From: Chloroflexota bacterium
GTDB taxonomy: Bacteria; Chloroflexota; Limnocylindria; Limnocylindrales; CSP1-4
Assembly (NCBI GenBank): GCA_021785115.1
Contig: JAJYGO010000248.1
Location: forward strand, 1 to 5,838
Direction of reading: 5' to 3'
DNA length: 5,838 nucleotides
Below the pieces are notes generated by a model. That model saw only the letters and a list, made by a program, of their open reading frames with translations. It was not told the DNA's origin and did not search any database. A program made the position numbers and the translations under genes. Positions 1 through 5,081 of this stretch are shown here, in pieces (within the stretch, counting starts at the first letter, position 1; each line of letters begins with the position of its first letter).

Positions 1-743
1 ATGCCGTACATGCCGTCGGCGATGTGCATGAGGACCGGCGCCGCACCGCAGTGGTACATGAACACGCCCGGGTACTGCGCGGTCCAGTCGAAGCTCGCGG
101 TCGCGCCCGGCGCGACCTCCTGGTAGACCCTGCTCCAGGCGACCTGCGCCGCGTGGAAGTCGATCGAGTGCGGCATCGAGCCTCGGTTCGTCAGCGTGAA
201 GTGGACGGTGTCGCCCTCAGTGATCCGAAGCGTCGGCGCCGGGACCTGCCCATCGAAGTTCATCGAGCCGTAGACGGCGTCCGGCGACCGGGCGATCAGG
301 ATCGACTGGCCGGGTCCGTCGTAGGAGGTGAGGTTGAACGCGACCGGTGCGGACTGTGCCGGCCGGTAGGGCGGCGGGGCGGCGAAGTCGGGCGGGCTCG
401 GCTCACGCGCCGCCGCGGCGCCAGAGGGCAGGGGAGTCGCGCTCGCCGTCGCGGCCGAGCTGGCCGGGGCGGCAGCCGAGGACGACGGGCTCGGCGAGCC
501 CGGGGCAGGACTCCCGCTTGCTGCCGGGCTCGGTCCCGTGGCGGCCGGGCTCGGTGCGGGGCCGAAGGACCAGGAGGGCGCGACGGCAGGGCCGCAGCCC
601 GCGAGGAGCGCGGCCGCGCCGACCCCACCGACGAGCAGGCCCCCGCTGCGGAGGACCTCCCGGCGGCTGACCGGGCTTGCCGGCCGTGCCGACGGCGCCG
701 CCGCAGCGGTCCCATGTGTGCCCGTGACGTCAGCGTGCGACAC
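1..743 (-). CDS. Copper nitrite reductase-like multicopper oxidase, Tat lipoprotein (N-terminal part)
   Basis: Partial gene; 247 residues are visible and it runs off the left edge. GTG at 743 is chosen because AAAGGAG lies 7 bases upstream and a Tat signal follows at a normal distance. Seen: twin-arginine motif SRREVLRSGG (residues 26-35), a hydrophobic stretch and lipobox LLAGC with Cys50, so export in folded form and lipid anchoring are inferred. Residues 55-130 are a Pro/Ser/Ala/Gly linker. A cupredoxin domain follows from about residue 134. It carries MPHSIDFHA (His192, Asp195, His197), then YHC (His231, Cys232), His240 and Met245. By comparison with NirK these match the type 1 ligands (His192, Cys232, His240, Met245), two type 2 histidines (197, 231) and the catalytic Asp195. 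The last type 2 ligand and second domain would lie outside the window. The GGG-containing loop usual in NirK after FHAA is replaced by QVAWSRVYQEV, so nitrite reduction is uncertain; a related two-domain copper oxidase is the alternative. Confidence 0.88.
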   Translation of the reverse strand, partial: MSHADVTGTHGTAAAAPSARPASPVSRREVLRSGGLLVGGVGAAALLAGCGPAVAPSWSFGPAPSPAATGPSPAASGSPAPGSPSPSSSAAAPASSAATASATPLPSGAAAAREPSPPDFAAPPPYRPAQSAPVAFNLTSYDGPGQSILIARSPDAVYGSMNFDGQVPAPTLRITEGDTVHFTLTNRGSMPHSIDFHAAQVAWSRVYQEVAPGATASFDWTAQYPGVFMYHCGAAPVLMHIADGMYG

Positions 744-760
744 GTGCTCGCTCCTTTCTT
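744..760 (-). promoter_or_regulatory. Ribosome binding site fixing the GTG start of the copper oxidase gene
   Basis: On the minus strand AAGAAAGGAG (760-751) is followed by a 7-base spacer and GTG at 743. The reading frame remains open upstream as far as an ATG at 935, but nothing resembling a ribosome site was noticed there. Starting at 743 places the twin arginines at residues 27-28, as expected for a Tat signal. Confidence 0.75.
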
Positions 761-1004
761 GATGTTGTCTTGGGTCCGGGTGTTGGGGATCCCCGCCGTG
801 AGCATGCACCCTGGCCCGTCTAGGCCCGGCTGGGCCCAAGATGAGCTCGATCGCCAGTGGCATCCGTGGCGTGACGCAGCCCCCGCCGTTGTCGCTGGCG
901 CACGCCGCAGTGGGTAGGGCCAAGACGGCGGCCATGCTGCCGACGCCGACCGACTGGTGAGCCGTGGATCTACCTCTCGCCTGTTCGTGAGGCTGCTGCG
1001 TCGA
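761..1004. other. Intergenic region without a convincing gene
   Basis: This stretch lies between the copper oxidase start and the hairpin after the 90-residue gene. It contains a 10-base palindrome GGGGATCCCC (785-794) and three GGCCC-rich blocks (about 813-837), which could be operator-like or chance in such GC-rich DNA. No clear -35/-10 pair was recognised. A 39-codon plus-strand ORF (841-960) has GC-rich third positions but no ribosome site, and was not accepted. Confidence 0.4.
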
Positions 1005-1023
1005 GCCGTGCGGTCAGCACGGC
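1005..1023 (-). terminator. Terminator-like hairpin after the 90-residue gene
   Basis: Perfect 7-bp stem GCCGTGC (1005-1011) / GCACGGC (1017-1023) with a 5-base loop, 20 bases past the stop codon of the minus-strand gene ending at 1043. There is no T-run after it, so it is not a classical intrinsic terminator. Many GC-rich bacteria use such hairpins without a U-tract. The position between two co-directional genes supports an end-of-transcript role. Confidence 0.4.
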
Positions 1024-1042
1024 GTGGCGCCGGGTTCGACGA

Positions 1043-1315
1043 TCATTCGCCGCGCAGCACCTCCCAGTGAGCGATGTGGCGGGTGGCCTCATCGAAGCTC
1101 CGCAGGTCGATCACGCGAGCACGCTCGTAGCCCCGCTCGCGCAGAAGTCGCTGGGCGAGGACTGCCCCCTGACCGCTGCCGAACACGATCTCCGGTACCA
1201 GGCGAACCTCCTGGAGAACCTCGCGGACGGCACGCTCAAAGTCACCGTCCGTCCACGGCGTGACCCTGACGCGCGCTCGGATGTCCAGCGCAGATCCGGT
1301 GCCCCGTTCGGTCAT
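1043..1315 (-). CDS. Hypothetical protein, 90 residues
   Basis: ATG at 1315 to TGA at 1043; no recognised family. The protein reads as a normal soluble polypeptide: an acidic/basic helix around DGDFERAVREVLQEV (residues 23-37), a short strand PEIVFGSGQG (41-50), a helix AVLAQRLLRERGY (51-63), a strand ARVIDL (66-71) and a C-terminal helix ending in HWEVLRGE. There is no signal peptide, membrane segment or Cys motif. Codons are strongly biased to G/C in third position, supporting real coding. The same frame stays open far upstream, but there it is an Arg-rich string with no protein character, so the start at 1315 is preferred. Its ATG overlaps the TGA of the 30-residue ORF (ATGA), and only a weak GGCGG lies ahead, so translation may be coupled to that ORF. 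A terminator-like hairpin follows. Confidence 0.6.
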   Translation of the reverse strand: MTERGTGSALDIRARVRVTPWTDGDFERAVREVLQEVRLVPEIVFGSGQGAVLAQRLLRERGYERARVIDLRSFDEATRHIAHWEVLRGE

Positions 1316-1404
1316 CGGGACACCGCCGTCGGTGTCCCCATTGCTGTCGATCGCGGCCGACCGCCGCCGCGTCCCGTTGTCGCCACATGCAGCCGCACCG
1401 GCAT
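1312..1404 (-). CDS. Possible leader mini-ORF, 30 residues
   Basis: A very short ORF starting MPVRLHVATTG and ending in AVSR. It has the strongest ribosome site of this small-gene row: AAGGAGG (1415-1409) four bases before ATG at 1404. Its TGA overlaps the ATG of the 90-residue gene in an ATGA junction. The peptide is rich in Arg, Gly and Thr and has no recognised motif. Two readings are possible: a translated leader that delivers ribosomes to the weakly initiated downstream start, or the surviving start of a once longer gene. The ribosome site and overlap are seen; function is inferred. Confidence 0.4.
   Translation of the reverse strand: MPVRLHVATTGRGGGRPRSTAMGTPTAVSR
1317..1338 (-). promoter_or_regulatory. 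Perfect hairpin at the start of the 90-residue gene
   Basis: Inverted repeat GGGACACCG (1317-1325) / CGGTGTCCC (1330-1338), a 9-bp perfect stem with a 4-base loop. It ends one base before the ATG at 1315 and lies inside the last codons of the 30-residue ORF. In mRNA it would cover the region where a ribosome site for the 90-residue gene should be. Ribosomes translating the mini-ORF would open it. As DNA it could instead be an operator. Confidence 0.45.
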
Positions 1405-1447
1405 CTTCCCTCCTTCGAATCGACGATCCCCCACGACATGGCGCGGC

Positions 1448-1470
1448 GCCCGCGGATGTCGACCGCGGGC
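1448..1470. repeat. Inverted repeat upstream of the mini-ORF
   Basis: GCCCGCGG (1448-1455) and CCGCGGGC (1463-1470), 8-bp perfect arms with a 7-base loop, about 45 bases upstream of the mini-ORF ATG. It could be an operator, an attenuator stem or the end of the preceding transcript; no T-run follows. Confidence 0.35.
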
Positions 1471-1477
1471 ACCAGGT

Positions 1478-1499
1478 GAGGGCTCGGCGTTCAGCCCTC
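1478..1499. repeat. Second inverted repeat, at the stop of the broken zinc-ribbon ORF
   Basis: GAGGGCT (1478-1484) and AGCCCTC (1493-1499), 7-bp arms with an 8-base loop. It overlaps the final codons and stop of the degraded ORF at 1491-1643, and lies 7 bases from the previous inverted repeat. Together the pair may separate two minus-strand transcripts. Confidence 0.3.
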
Positions 1500-1643
1500 T
1501 TCACGGCGACGGTAGACAAGCGTCTGCGGCCCGTCGGTCCGCTGCATGACAGAGACATCCGGCGCCGTCTTGAGTCTCGCCGAGGACGGCGTCGACGGTG
1601 ATCACGGCACCGGCGAACAACCAGGACATCGGAACGTGGCCAC
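1491..1643 (-). pseudogene. Degraded small zinc-ribbon-like ORF
   Basis: Not intact and not assigned to a family. From GTG at 1643 one frame reads MATFRCPGCSPVP, then an in-frame TGA, then later PDVSVMQRTDGPQTLVYRR and a TGA at 1491. The CPGC knuckle and the plausible C-terminal segment lie in the same frame. Just after the knuckle, a different frame gives the protein-like run AVITVDAVLGE (from the ORF starting with ATG at 1629, 42 codons). The pattern fits an original gene of about 50 codons damaged by two compensating indels, or by one stop mutation with the second frame a coincidence. A sequencing error would look the same. Zinc binding through the single visible Cys pair is speculative. 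Confidence 0.28.
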
Positions 1644-1761
1644 CGCCCCATAGAGCCGCGGACGCACCCGGGTGAATGCCGGTGAAGGCCGGGTGACGAC
1701 GTCGTCGGTCGAGGCCGTTTCGGTCCCGCTTCTCGCGAGGAGCCCACGGGAGGCGCCGCCG

Positions 1762-1944
1762 CTAGGCCCATTCAGCGGGATGCTCGCTCCGGTCCTCCTC
1801 GGCCGCCTTGCTGATGTTCGGCACCACCTGGGACAGCGTTGTGCGGTCCGCCCCGACCATCTTCTCGAGGTCCTCGACGACGAGGTGCGCGCCCGAATGC
1901 CCGGCGTCGCCGTGCGCAGCGCCACAGCCACAGTCCATGCACAC
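1762..1944 (-). CDS. Small Cys/His-rich protein, 60 residues
   Basis: GTG at 1944 is chosen over the ATG at 1938 because AGAAGGA (1959-1953) lies 8 bases before the GTG but 14 before the ATG. The N-terminus then reads MCMDCGCGAAHGDAGHSGAH, with Cys2, Cys5, Cys7, His11, His16 and His20 packed into 20 residues, followed by an acidic helix and a polar C-terminus (DRSEHPAEWA, stop TAG). The Cys/His cluster suggests binding of a metal ion, but no known site is matched exactly. From memory, short proteins beginning with a CMDCGC-type motif occur in actinobacterial genomes without a known function. The gene is cytosolic by appearance, divergent from poxB, and is the first of the leftward small-gene row. 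Confidence 0.7.
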   Translation of the reverse strand: MCMDCGCGAAHGDAGHSGAHLVVEDLEKMVGADRTTLSQVVPNISKAAEEDRSEHPAEWA

Positions 1945-2242
1945 GATCCAGGTCCTTCTGCTTCGATGAATGACCCCACCTTCCCAGGATCGGGCTGCGT
2001 CGTCTGTTCGCCATCTGACAGTCCCAAACCTGGCGGGCGCCCTGCGCCCAACTGGAGGAGTACGGCGCACCGCGAGGGCTTCGGTCATCCGGCAGACAGA
2101 ACGGTGGAGAGCTGGCGCATAGGCTCGCCCGACCTGAAGCCTGCGCCTGGCCGGACCGGATGAACCAGACGAGGCAATTGATCTGGCGAACCAGCGGTTC
2201 TCGTGCTCGTCCGGCCCAACCACGCCGCATCCGGGAGGACCG
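1945..2242. other. Divergent intergenic region between the Cys/His-rich gene and poxB
   Basis: About 300 bases with no accepted gene. It must hold the promoters of both divergent genes, but no clear -35/-10 pair could be named. Small inverted repeats are present: GGGCGC (2035-2040) / GCGCCC (2044-2049) and GAACC (2188-2192) / GGTTC (2196-2200). The second is 42 bases before the poxB start and is a weak operator candidate. The poxB ribosome site GGGAGGA lies at 2233-2239. Confidence 0.45.
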
Positions 2243-3985
2243 ATGGCCCGAACCGTCGCCGAGCATCTCATCGAACTCATGCTCGAAGCCGGCATCCACA
2301 ACGTCTACGGCGTCGTCGGCGATTCGGCGAACCCGGTCGCCGACGCGATCCGCCGAACCGATGGGAAGCTGAGCTTCATCCACGTGCGCAACGAGGAGGC
2401 CGGCGCCTTTGCCGCTGGTGCCGACGCCATGGTCTCGGGCCGGCCAACCGCTGTCCTCGGCTCCTCGGGGCCCGGCAGCCTGCATCTCCTCAACGGTCTG
2501 TATGACTGCGACCGCAACGGGGCGCCGGTGTTCGCGATCGTGACCCACATCCCCAGCACGGAGATCGGCACTCGCTACTTCCAGGAGACGCGGCCGGACC
2601 TCATCTTCCTGGATTGCACGCGGTACCTCGGCTACATCACCTCGCCTGCGCAGATGCCGCGGGTGGCCGAGCTCGCGATGCAGGCCGCGATCTTGGAGCG
2701 CGGGGTCGGCATGGTCATCCTGCCCGGCGACGTCGCGGCCATGGACGTGGACACACCGTTGCTGGGCCACCCGCTCGCGATGGTGCGGCCGGAGGTCCGA
2801 CCCTCCGAGGCGGACGTCGCCGAGCTCGCGAACCTGATCGCCAGGAGCCGCCGCGTCACCATCTTCGGTGGCGATGGCTGTCGCGCCGCGCGGAGCGAGG
2901 TGCTGCAGCTCTCGCGGCTGCTCCACGCGCCGGTCGCCTACCCGTATCGCGCCAAGGACATCTTCGAGGCGAACAATCCGAACGCGGTGGGCATGACAGG
3001 GCTCCTCGGCGAGGGCGGCGCGGTCCGGGCTCTCGCCGAGTGCGACCTCCTCCTGCTGCTGGGAACGGATTTTCCGTTCCGCCACTTCATGCCGACGGAC
3101 ACCGCGATCGCGCAGGTCGACATCGCTCCGGCGCACCTCGGTCGCCGCGCGAAGGTGGACCTCGGCCTTGTCGGCGACATCGGCGAGACGCTTCGGGCGC
3201 TCCTCCCGCAGGTCACACAGCGTGCCGACCGATCGTTCTTCGATGATGTGCTGGACCATCACCTGCACGCGATGGAGCGTCTGCAGACGTACGCAACCCA
3301 TGACGGCAGCGGCAGCGGCCTGCGTCCGGAGATGGTCGCCACCGCGATCAGCGAACTGGCAGCCGATGACGCGGTCTTCACCGTCGACACCGGGATGTGC
3401 AACGTGTGGGGGGCCCGGTACCTCCAGATGACCCCACGTCGCCGGTTCCTCGCGTCCTTCGGCCACGGTTCCATGGCGAACGCGATGCCCCAGGCGATCG
3501 GGGCCAAGTTCGGGGCGCCCGAACGCCAGGTCGTGGCGCTGTGCGGCGATGGTGGCTTGACGATGCTGATGGGCGAGCTGCTCACCGTGGGCGGCCTGGA
3601 GATCCCGGTGAAGCTGATGGTGTTCAACAACTCCACCCTGGGGATGGTCCGAGCCGAGATGGAGGTCGCCGGATATCCACCCTTCGGGACGGATGTCCAC
3701 AACCCCGACTTCGGGGCGCTCGCCAAGGTGGCGGGCCTCCACGGCGAGCGGGTGGAGCGCGCCGAGGACATCCGCCCCGCGATCGAACGAGCGTTCATCC
3801 ACGACGGGCCGGCCCTCATCGACTTCGTGACTGACCCAAGAGCCCTGGCGATGCCACCCAAGACAGAGGCCAGCCAGGTGCGGGGCATGGCCTTGGCCAT
3901 GACGAAGCTGGTATTTGGCGGCGACTCCGCGGAGGTGGTCGAAACGATCAAGTCGAACATCCGGGACATCGCCCAGGCGCTCTGA
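2243..3985 (+). CDS. poxB: Pyruvate dehydrogenase (quinone) / pyruvate oxidase, TPP- and FAD-dependent
   Basis: 580 residues, against 572 for E. coli PoxB, and collinear with it. The enzyme decarboxylates pyruvate to acetate and CO2 and passes electrons through FAD to membrane quinone. Start ATG at 2243 follows GGGAGGA by 3 bases. Seen in order: the TPP-enzyme N domain (about 3-170) with YGVVGDSANP, catalytic Glu51 in RNEEAGAFAAGA, GPGSLHLLNGLYD and the family signature IPSTEIGTRYFQET (103-116); the FAD-contacting middle domain (about 185-330) with VGMTGLLGEGG, LLGTDFPFRHFMPTD and a VDIAP strand; the C domain with SFGHGSMANAMPQAIGA and the TPP/Mg motif GDGG (435-438) to NNSTLGMV (462-469), spaced as GDG-x24-NN. 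The C-terminal segment after about 545 corresponds to the lipid-activated membrane-binding tail of PoxB. One oddity is Asn50, where E. coli has His49 before the catalytic Glu. Other TPP enzymes such as acetolactate synthase fit much less well. The downstream acetate permease agrees with the call. Confidence 0.93.
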   Translation: MARTVAEHLIELMLEAGIHNVYGVVGDSANPVADAIRRTDGKLSFIHVRNEEAGAFAAGADAMVSGRPTAVLGSSGPGSLHLLNGLYDCDRNGAPVFAIVTHIPSTEIGTRYFQETRPDLIFLDCTRYLGYITSPAQMPRVAELAMQAAILERGVGMVILPGDVAAMDVDTPLLGHPLAMVRPEVRPSEADVAELANLIARSRRVTIFGGDGCRAARSEVLQLSRLLHAPVAYPYRAKDIFEANNPNAVGMTGLLGEGGAVRALAECDLLLLLGTDFPFRHFMPTDTAIAQVDIAPAHLGRRAKVDLGLVGDIGETLRALLPQVTQRADRSFFDDVLDHHLHAMERLQTYATHDGSGSGLRPEMVATAISELAADDAVFTVDTGMCNVWGARYLQMTPRRRFLASFGHGSMANAMPQAIGAKFGAPERQVVALCGDGGLTMLMGELLTVGGLEIPVKLMVFNNSTLGMVRAEMEVAGYPPFGTDVHNPDFGALAKVAGLHGERVERAEDIRPAIERAFIHDGPALIDFVTDPRALAMPPKTEASQVRGMALAMTKLVFGGDSAEVVETIKSNIRDIAQAL

Positions 3986-4024
3986 GTCCTGCGCTGCCTC
4001 CGACCGGACCCGAAACGAACACGG

Positions 4025-4030
4025 AAAGGA
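4025..4030 (+). promoter_or_regulatory. Ribosome binding site supporting the GTG start of the acetate permease
   Basis: AAAGGA at 4025-4030, then 8 bases to GTG at 4039. The first in-frame ATG (4075, residue 13) has no comparable site and would give a very short N-terminus before the conserved NPDPLGL motif, so GTG is preferred. Confidence 0.65.
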
Positions 4031-4038
4031 CTGTCTCA

Positions 4039-4644
4039 GTGACAGATGACACCCGGCGAGATCGCGACTACAAGATGGAGATGGTGATCGCCAACCCAGA
4101 TCCGTTGGGCCTGTTCGGGTTCGCGTTCGCGACGTTCCTCGGCAACGCCGCGACACTTGGGCTTTACGCCGGCACCAGCGGCCAGGTCATCTTCGAGTGC
4201 ATGTTCCTGGGCGGCTTCGTGCAGCTGATCGCGGGGCTCCAGGACTACAAGAACCGGAACCTGTTCGGCGCGACGGCGTTCACCGGCTTCGGGTTCTTCT
4301 GGATCGTCTTCGGTGCGGTGAGCTGGCTCAGCTACGTCCACCTCATCGCCCCCGCGGATGGCGCGACGATCGGCTGGTACCACGCGTTGTGGGCGGTCTT
4401 CGTGTTCGCGCTCGTGGGGACGTCGTTCGCGCTCACCAAGTTCCTCACGGCGACCGTCGTCTTCGTGGATGCAGGGCTCGTCCTGATCGCACTCGGTGCC
4501 TTCGGGTCGATCGAGACCGCCACCAAGCTTGGCGCCGTGTCCCTCGTGATCTCCGCACTCCTCGCGCTGTACATCGCGATCGCGCAAATGTGGAACCTCA
4601 CCTACGGGCGGATCGTGCTGCCGCTCTACCCATGGAACTCATGA
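4039..4644 (+). CDS. satP: Acetate/succinate permease, GPR1/FUN34/YaaH (SatP) family
   Basis: 201 residues, close to the usual 190-220 for this family. It is an inner-membrane transporter that, in characterised relatives, moves acetate (and succinate) with protons. Seen: a short hydrophilic N-terminus, the family hallmark NPDPLGL (residues 19-25), then six hydrophobic segments at roughly 22-43, 49-67, 78-103, 113-130, 136-155 and 164-184. Conserved blocks include FVQLIAGLQDYKNRNLFGATAF (60-81 region), GFGFFWIVFG, and the C-terminal YGRIVLPL, which matches the FGRTVLP ending of E. coli SatP. The gene starts 53 bases after the poxB stop with no terminator-like structure between, so co-transcription is likely. 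Product export when PoxB makes acetate, or later re-uptake, are both possible; direction cannot be read from sequence. Other family members carry ammonium or other short acids, so the exact substrate is inferred. Confidence 0.9.
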   Translation: MTDDTRRDRDYKMEMVIANPDPLGLFGFAFATFLGNAATLGLYAGTSGQVIFECMFLGGFVQLIAGLQDYKNRNLFGATAFTGFGFFWIVFGAVSWLSYVHLIAPADGATIGWYHALWAVFVFALVGTSFALTKFLTATVVFVDAGLVLIALGAFGSIETATKLGAVSLVISALLALYIAIAQMWNLTYGRIVLPLYPWNS

Positions 4645-4684
4645 CGCGCAACGAGGATCCGAGTTGACCGACTGCGGCCGCCAT

Positions 4685-4744
4685 CGCGCGGAGGAGACGG
4701 AGCACGCCGCGGAGACACCCAGAATCCGCTGCCCCCTCCGCGCG
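4685..4744 (+). repeat. Long-range inverted repeat downstream of satP
   Basis: Perfect 10-bp arms CGCGCGGAGG (4685-4694) and CCTCCGCGCG (4735-4744), separated by 40 bases, starting 41 bases past the satP stop. It could form a large stem at the 3' end of the poxB-satP mRNA and act as a stop or stability element. No T-run follows, so it is not labelled a terminator. Confidence 0.35.
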
Positions 4745-4761
4745 GTGAACAGGGAACTCGC

Positions 4762-4786
4762 TGGCAAGCTAAATGGCCCCTTGCCA
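4762..4786 (+). terminator. Possible weak terminator hairpin after satP
   Basis: TGGCAAG (4762-4768) / CTTGCCA (4780-4786), a 7-bp stem with an 11-base loop, just beyond the longer inverted repeat and before the small ORF at 4822. It lacks a T-run; the role as transcript end is only positional. Confidence 0.25.
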
Positions 4787-4821
4787 CTCATGCGTCCGCT
4801 GAAGTCGAATTGGAGCAATCC

Positions 4822-4941
4822 ATGGCTCTCCACAAACGGATGATGGATGCCATCAAGAGAAGCAGCCTCCCCGCCGGCGACGCCGGGATCGGCGGCGTCC
4901 GCCCGGACGAGGCGGGGGACCCGAGCTGGGCTAGCGAATAG
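4822..4941 (+). CDS. Possible small protein, 39 residues
   Basis: Not recognised. ATG at 4822 is preceded by TTGGAG (4810-4815) with a 6-base spacer, and the frame ends at TAG 4941. The peptide starts with a basic amphipathic helix (MALHKRMMDAIKRSS) and ends in an acidic Gly/Asp-rich tail (DEAGDPSWASE). Third codon positions are mostly G/C. It lies in the same frame as satP, about 180 bases after its stop, and the frame between is open but low-complexity. There is no homology argument, so this could be chance; the ribosome site is the main support. Confidence 0.35.
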   Translation: MALHKRMMDAIKRSSLPAGDAGIGGVRPDEAGDPSWASE

Positions 4942-5081
4942 TGGGGACTCGATCCCGGCTTTCGAGCGGACCGTCACGATCCTCTAGCACGTAGCGGCAG
5001 GCGCGCGCGTCGCCCGCCAGGTGGCCGACTCCGCCCACCGCTGCGGTGGCCGATGGTGAGGTGGCATCTCCCGCTTGCCGC
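4942..5081. other. Intergenic stretch with no recognised element
   Basis: This lies between the small plus-strand ORF and the minus-strand RHS remnant, which converge here. It contains two copies of GGTGGCCGA about 26 bases apart and a short CCACCG/CGGTGG stem near 5036-5050. No gene, tRNA or clear terminator was found. Confidence 0.35.

Noticed and set aside
24..917. Long plus-strand open frame of 297 codons
   Set aside because: Arg-rich, low-complexity translation lying antisense to the copper oxidase gene, whose motifs and ribosome site are clear.
744..935. N-terminal extension of the copper oxidase to ATG at 935
   Set aside because: The frame is open, but no ribosome site was noticed there and it would bury the Tat signal about 90 residues in; GTG at 743 has AAAGGAG at good spacing.
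841..960. 39-codon plus-strand ORF with GC-rich third positions
   Set aside because: No ribosome site ahead of the ATG and no recognisable protein features; also open on the opposite strand.
1316..1771. Upstream extension of the 90-residue protein to 242 codons
   Set aside because: The extra part is an Arg-rich string without protein character and runs through three hairpins and another better-supported ORF.
2178..2206. TTGATC as a -35 element of poxB
   Set aside because: No acceptable -10 box at 16-18 bases downstream.
2160..2372. 70-codon plus-strand ORF starting before poxB
   Set aside because: Overlaps the poxB start in another frame and has no ribosome site or motif.
1772..4156. 794-codon minus-strand open frame opposite poxB
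   Set aside because: Shadow frame rich in His, Arg, Asp and Gly, typical of the antisense of a GC-rich gene; the plus strand encodes a complete PoxB.
4036..4587. 183-codon minus-strand open frame opposite satP
   Set aside because: Antisense shadow; highly charged composition with no domain, while the plus strand shows a full SatP-family permease.
4639..4977. 112-codon minus-strand ORF from GTG 4977
   Set aside because: An AGAGGA only 2 bases from GTG is too close for a good ribosome site, and the composition is unremarkable; the plus-strand 39-codon ORF in the same area is better initiated, though both remain weak.
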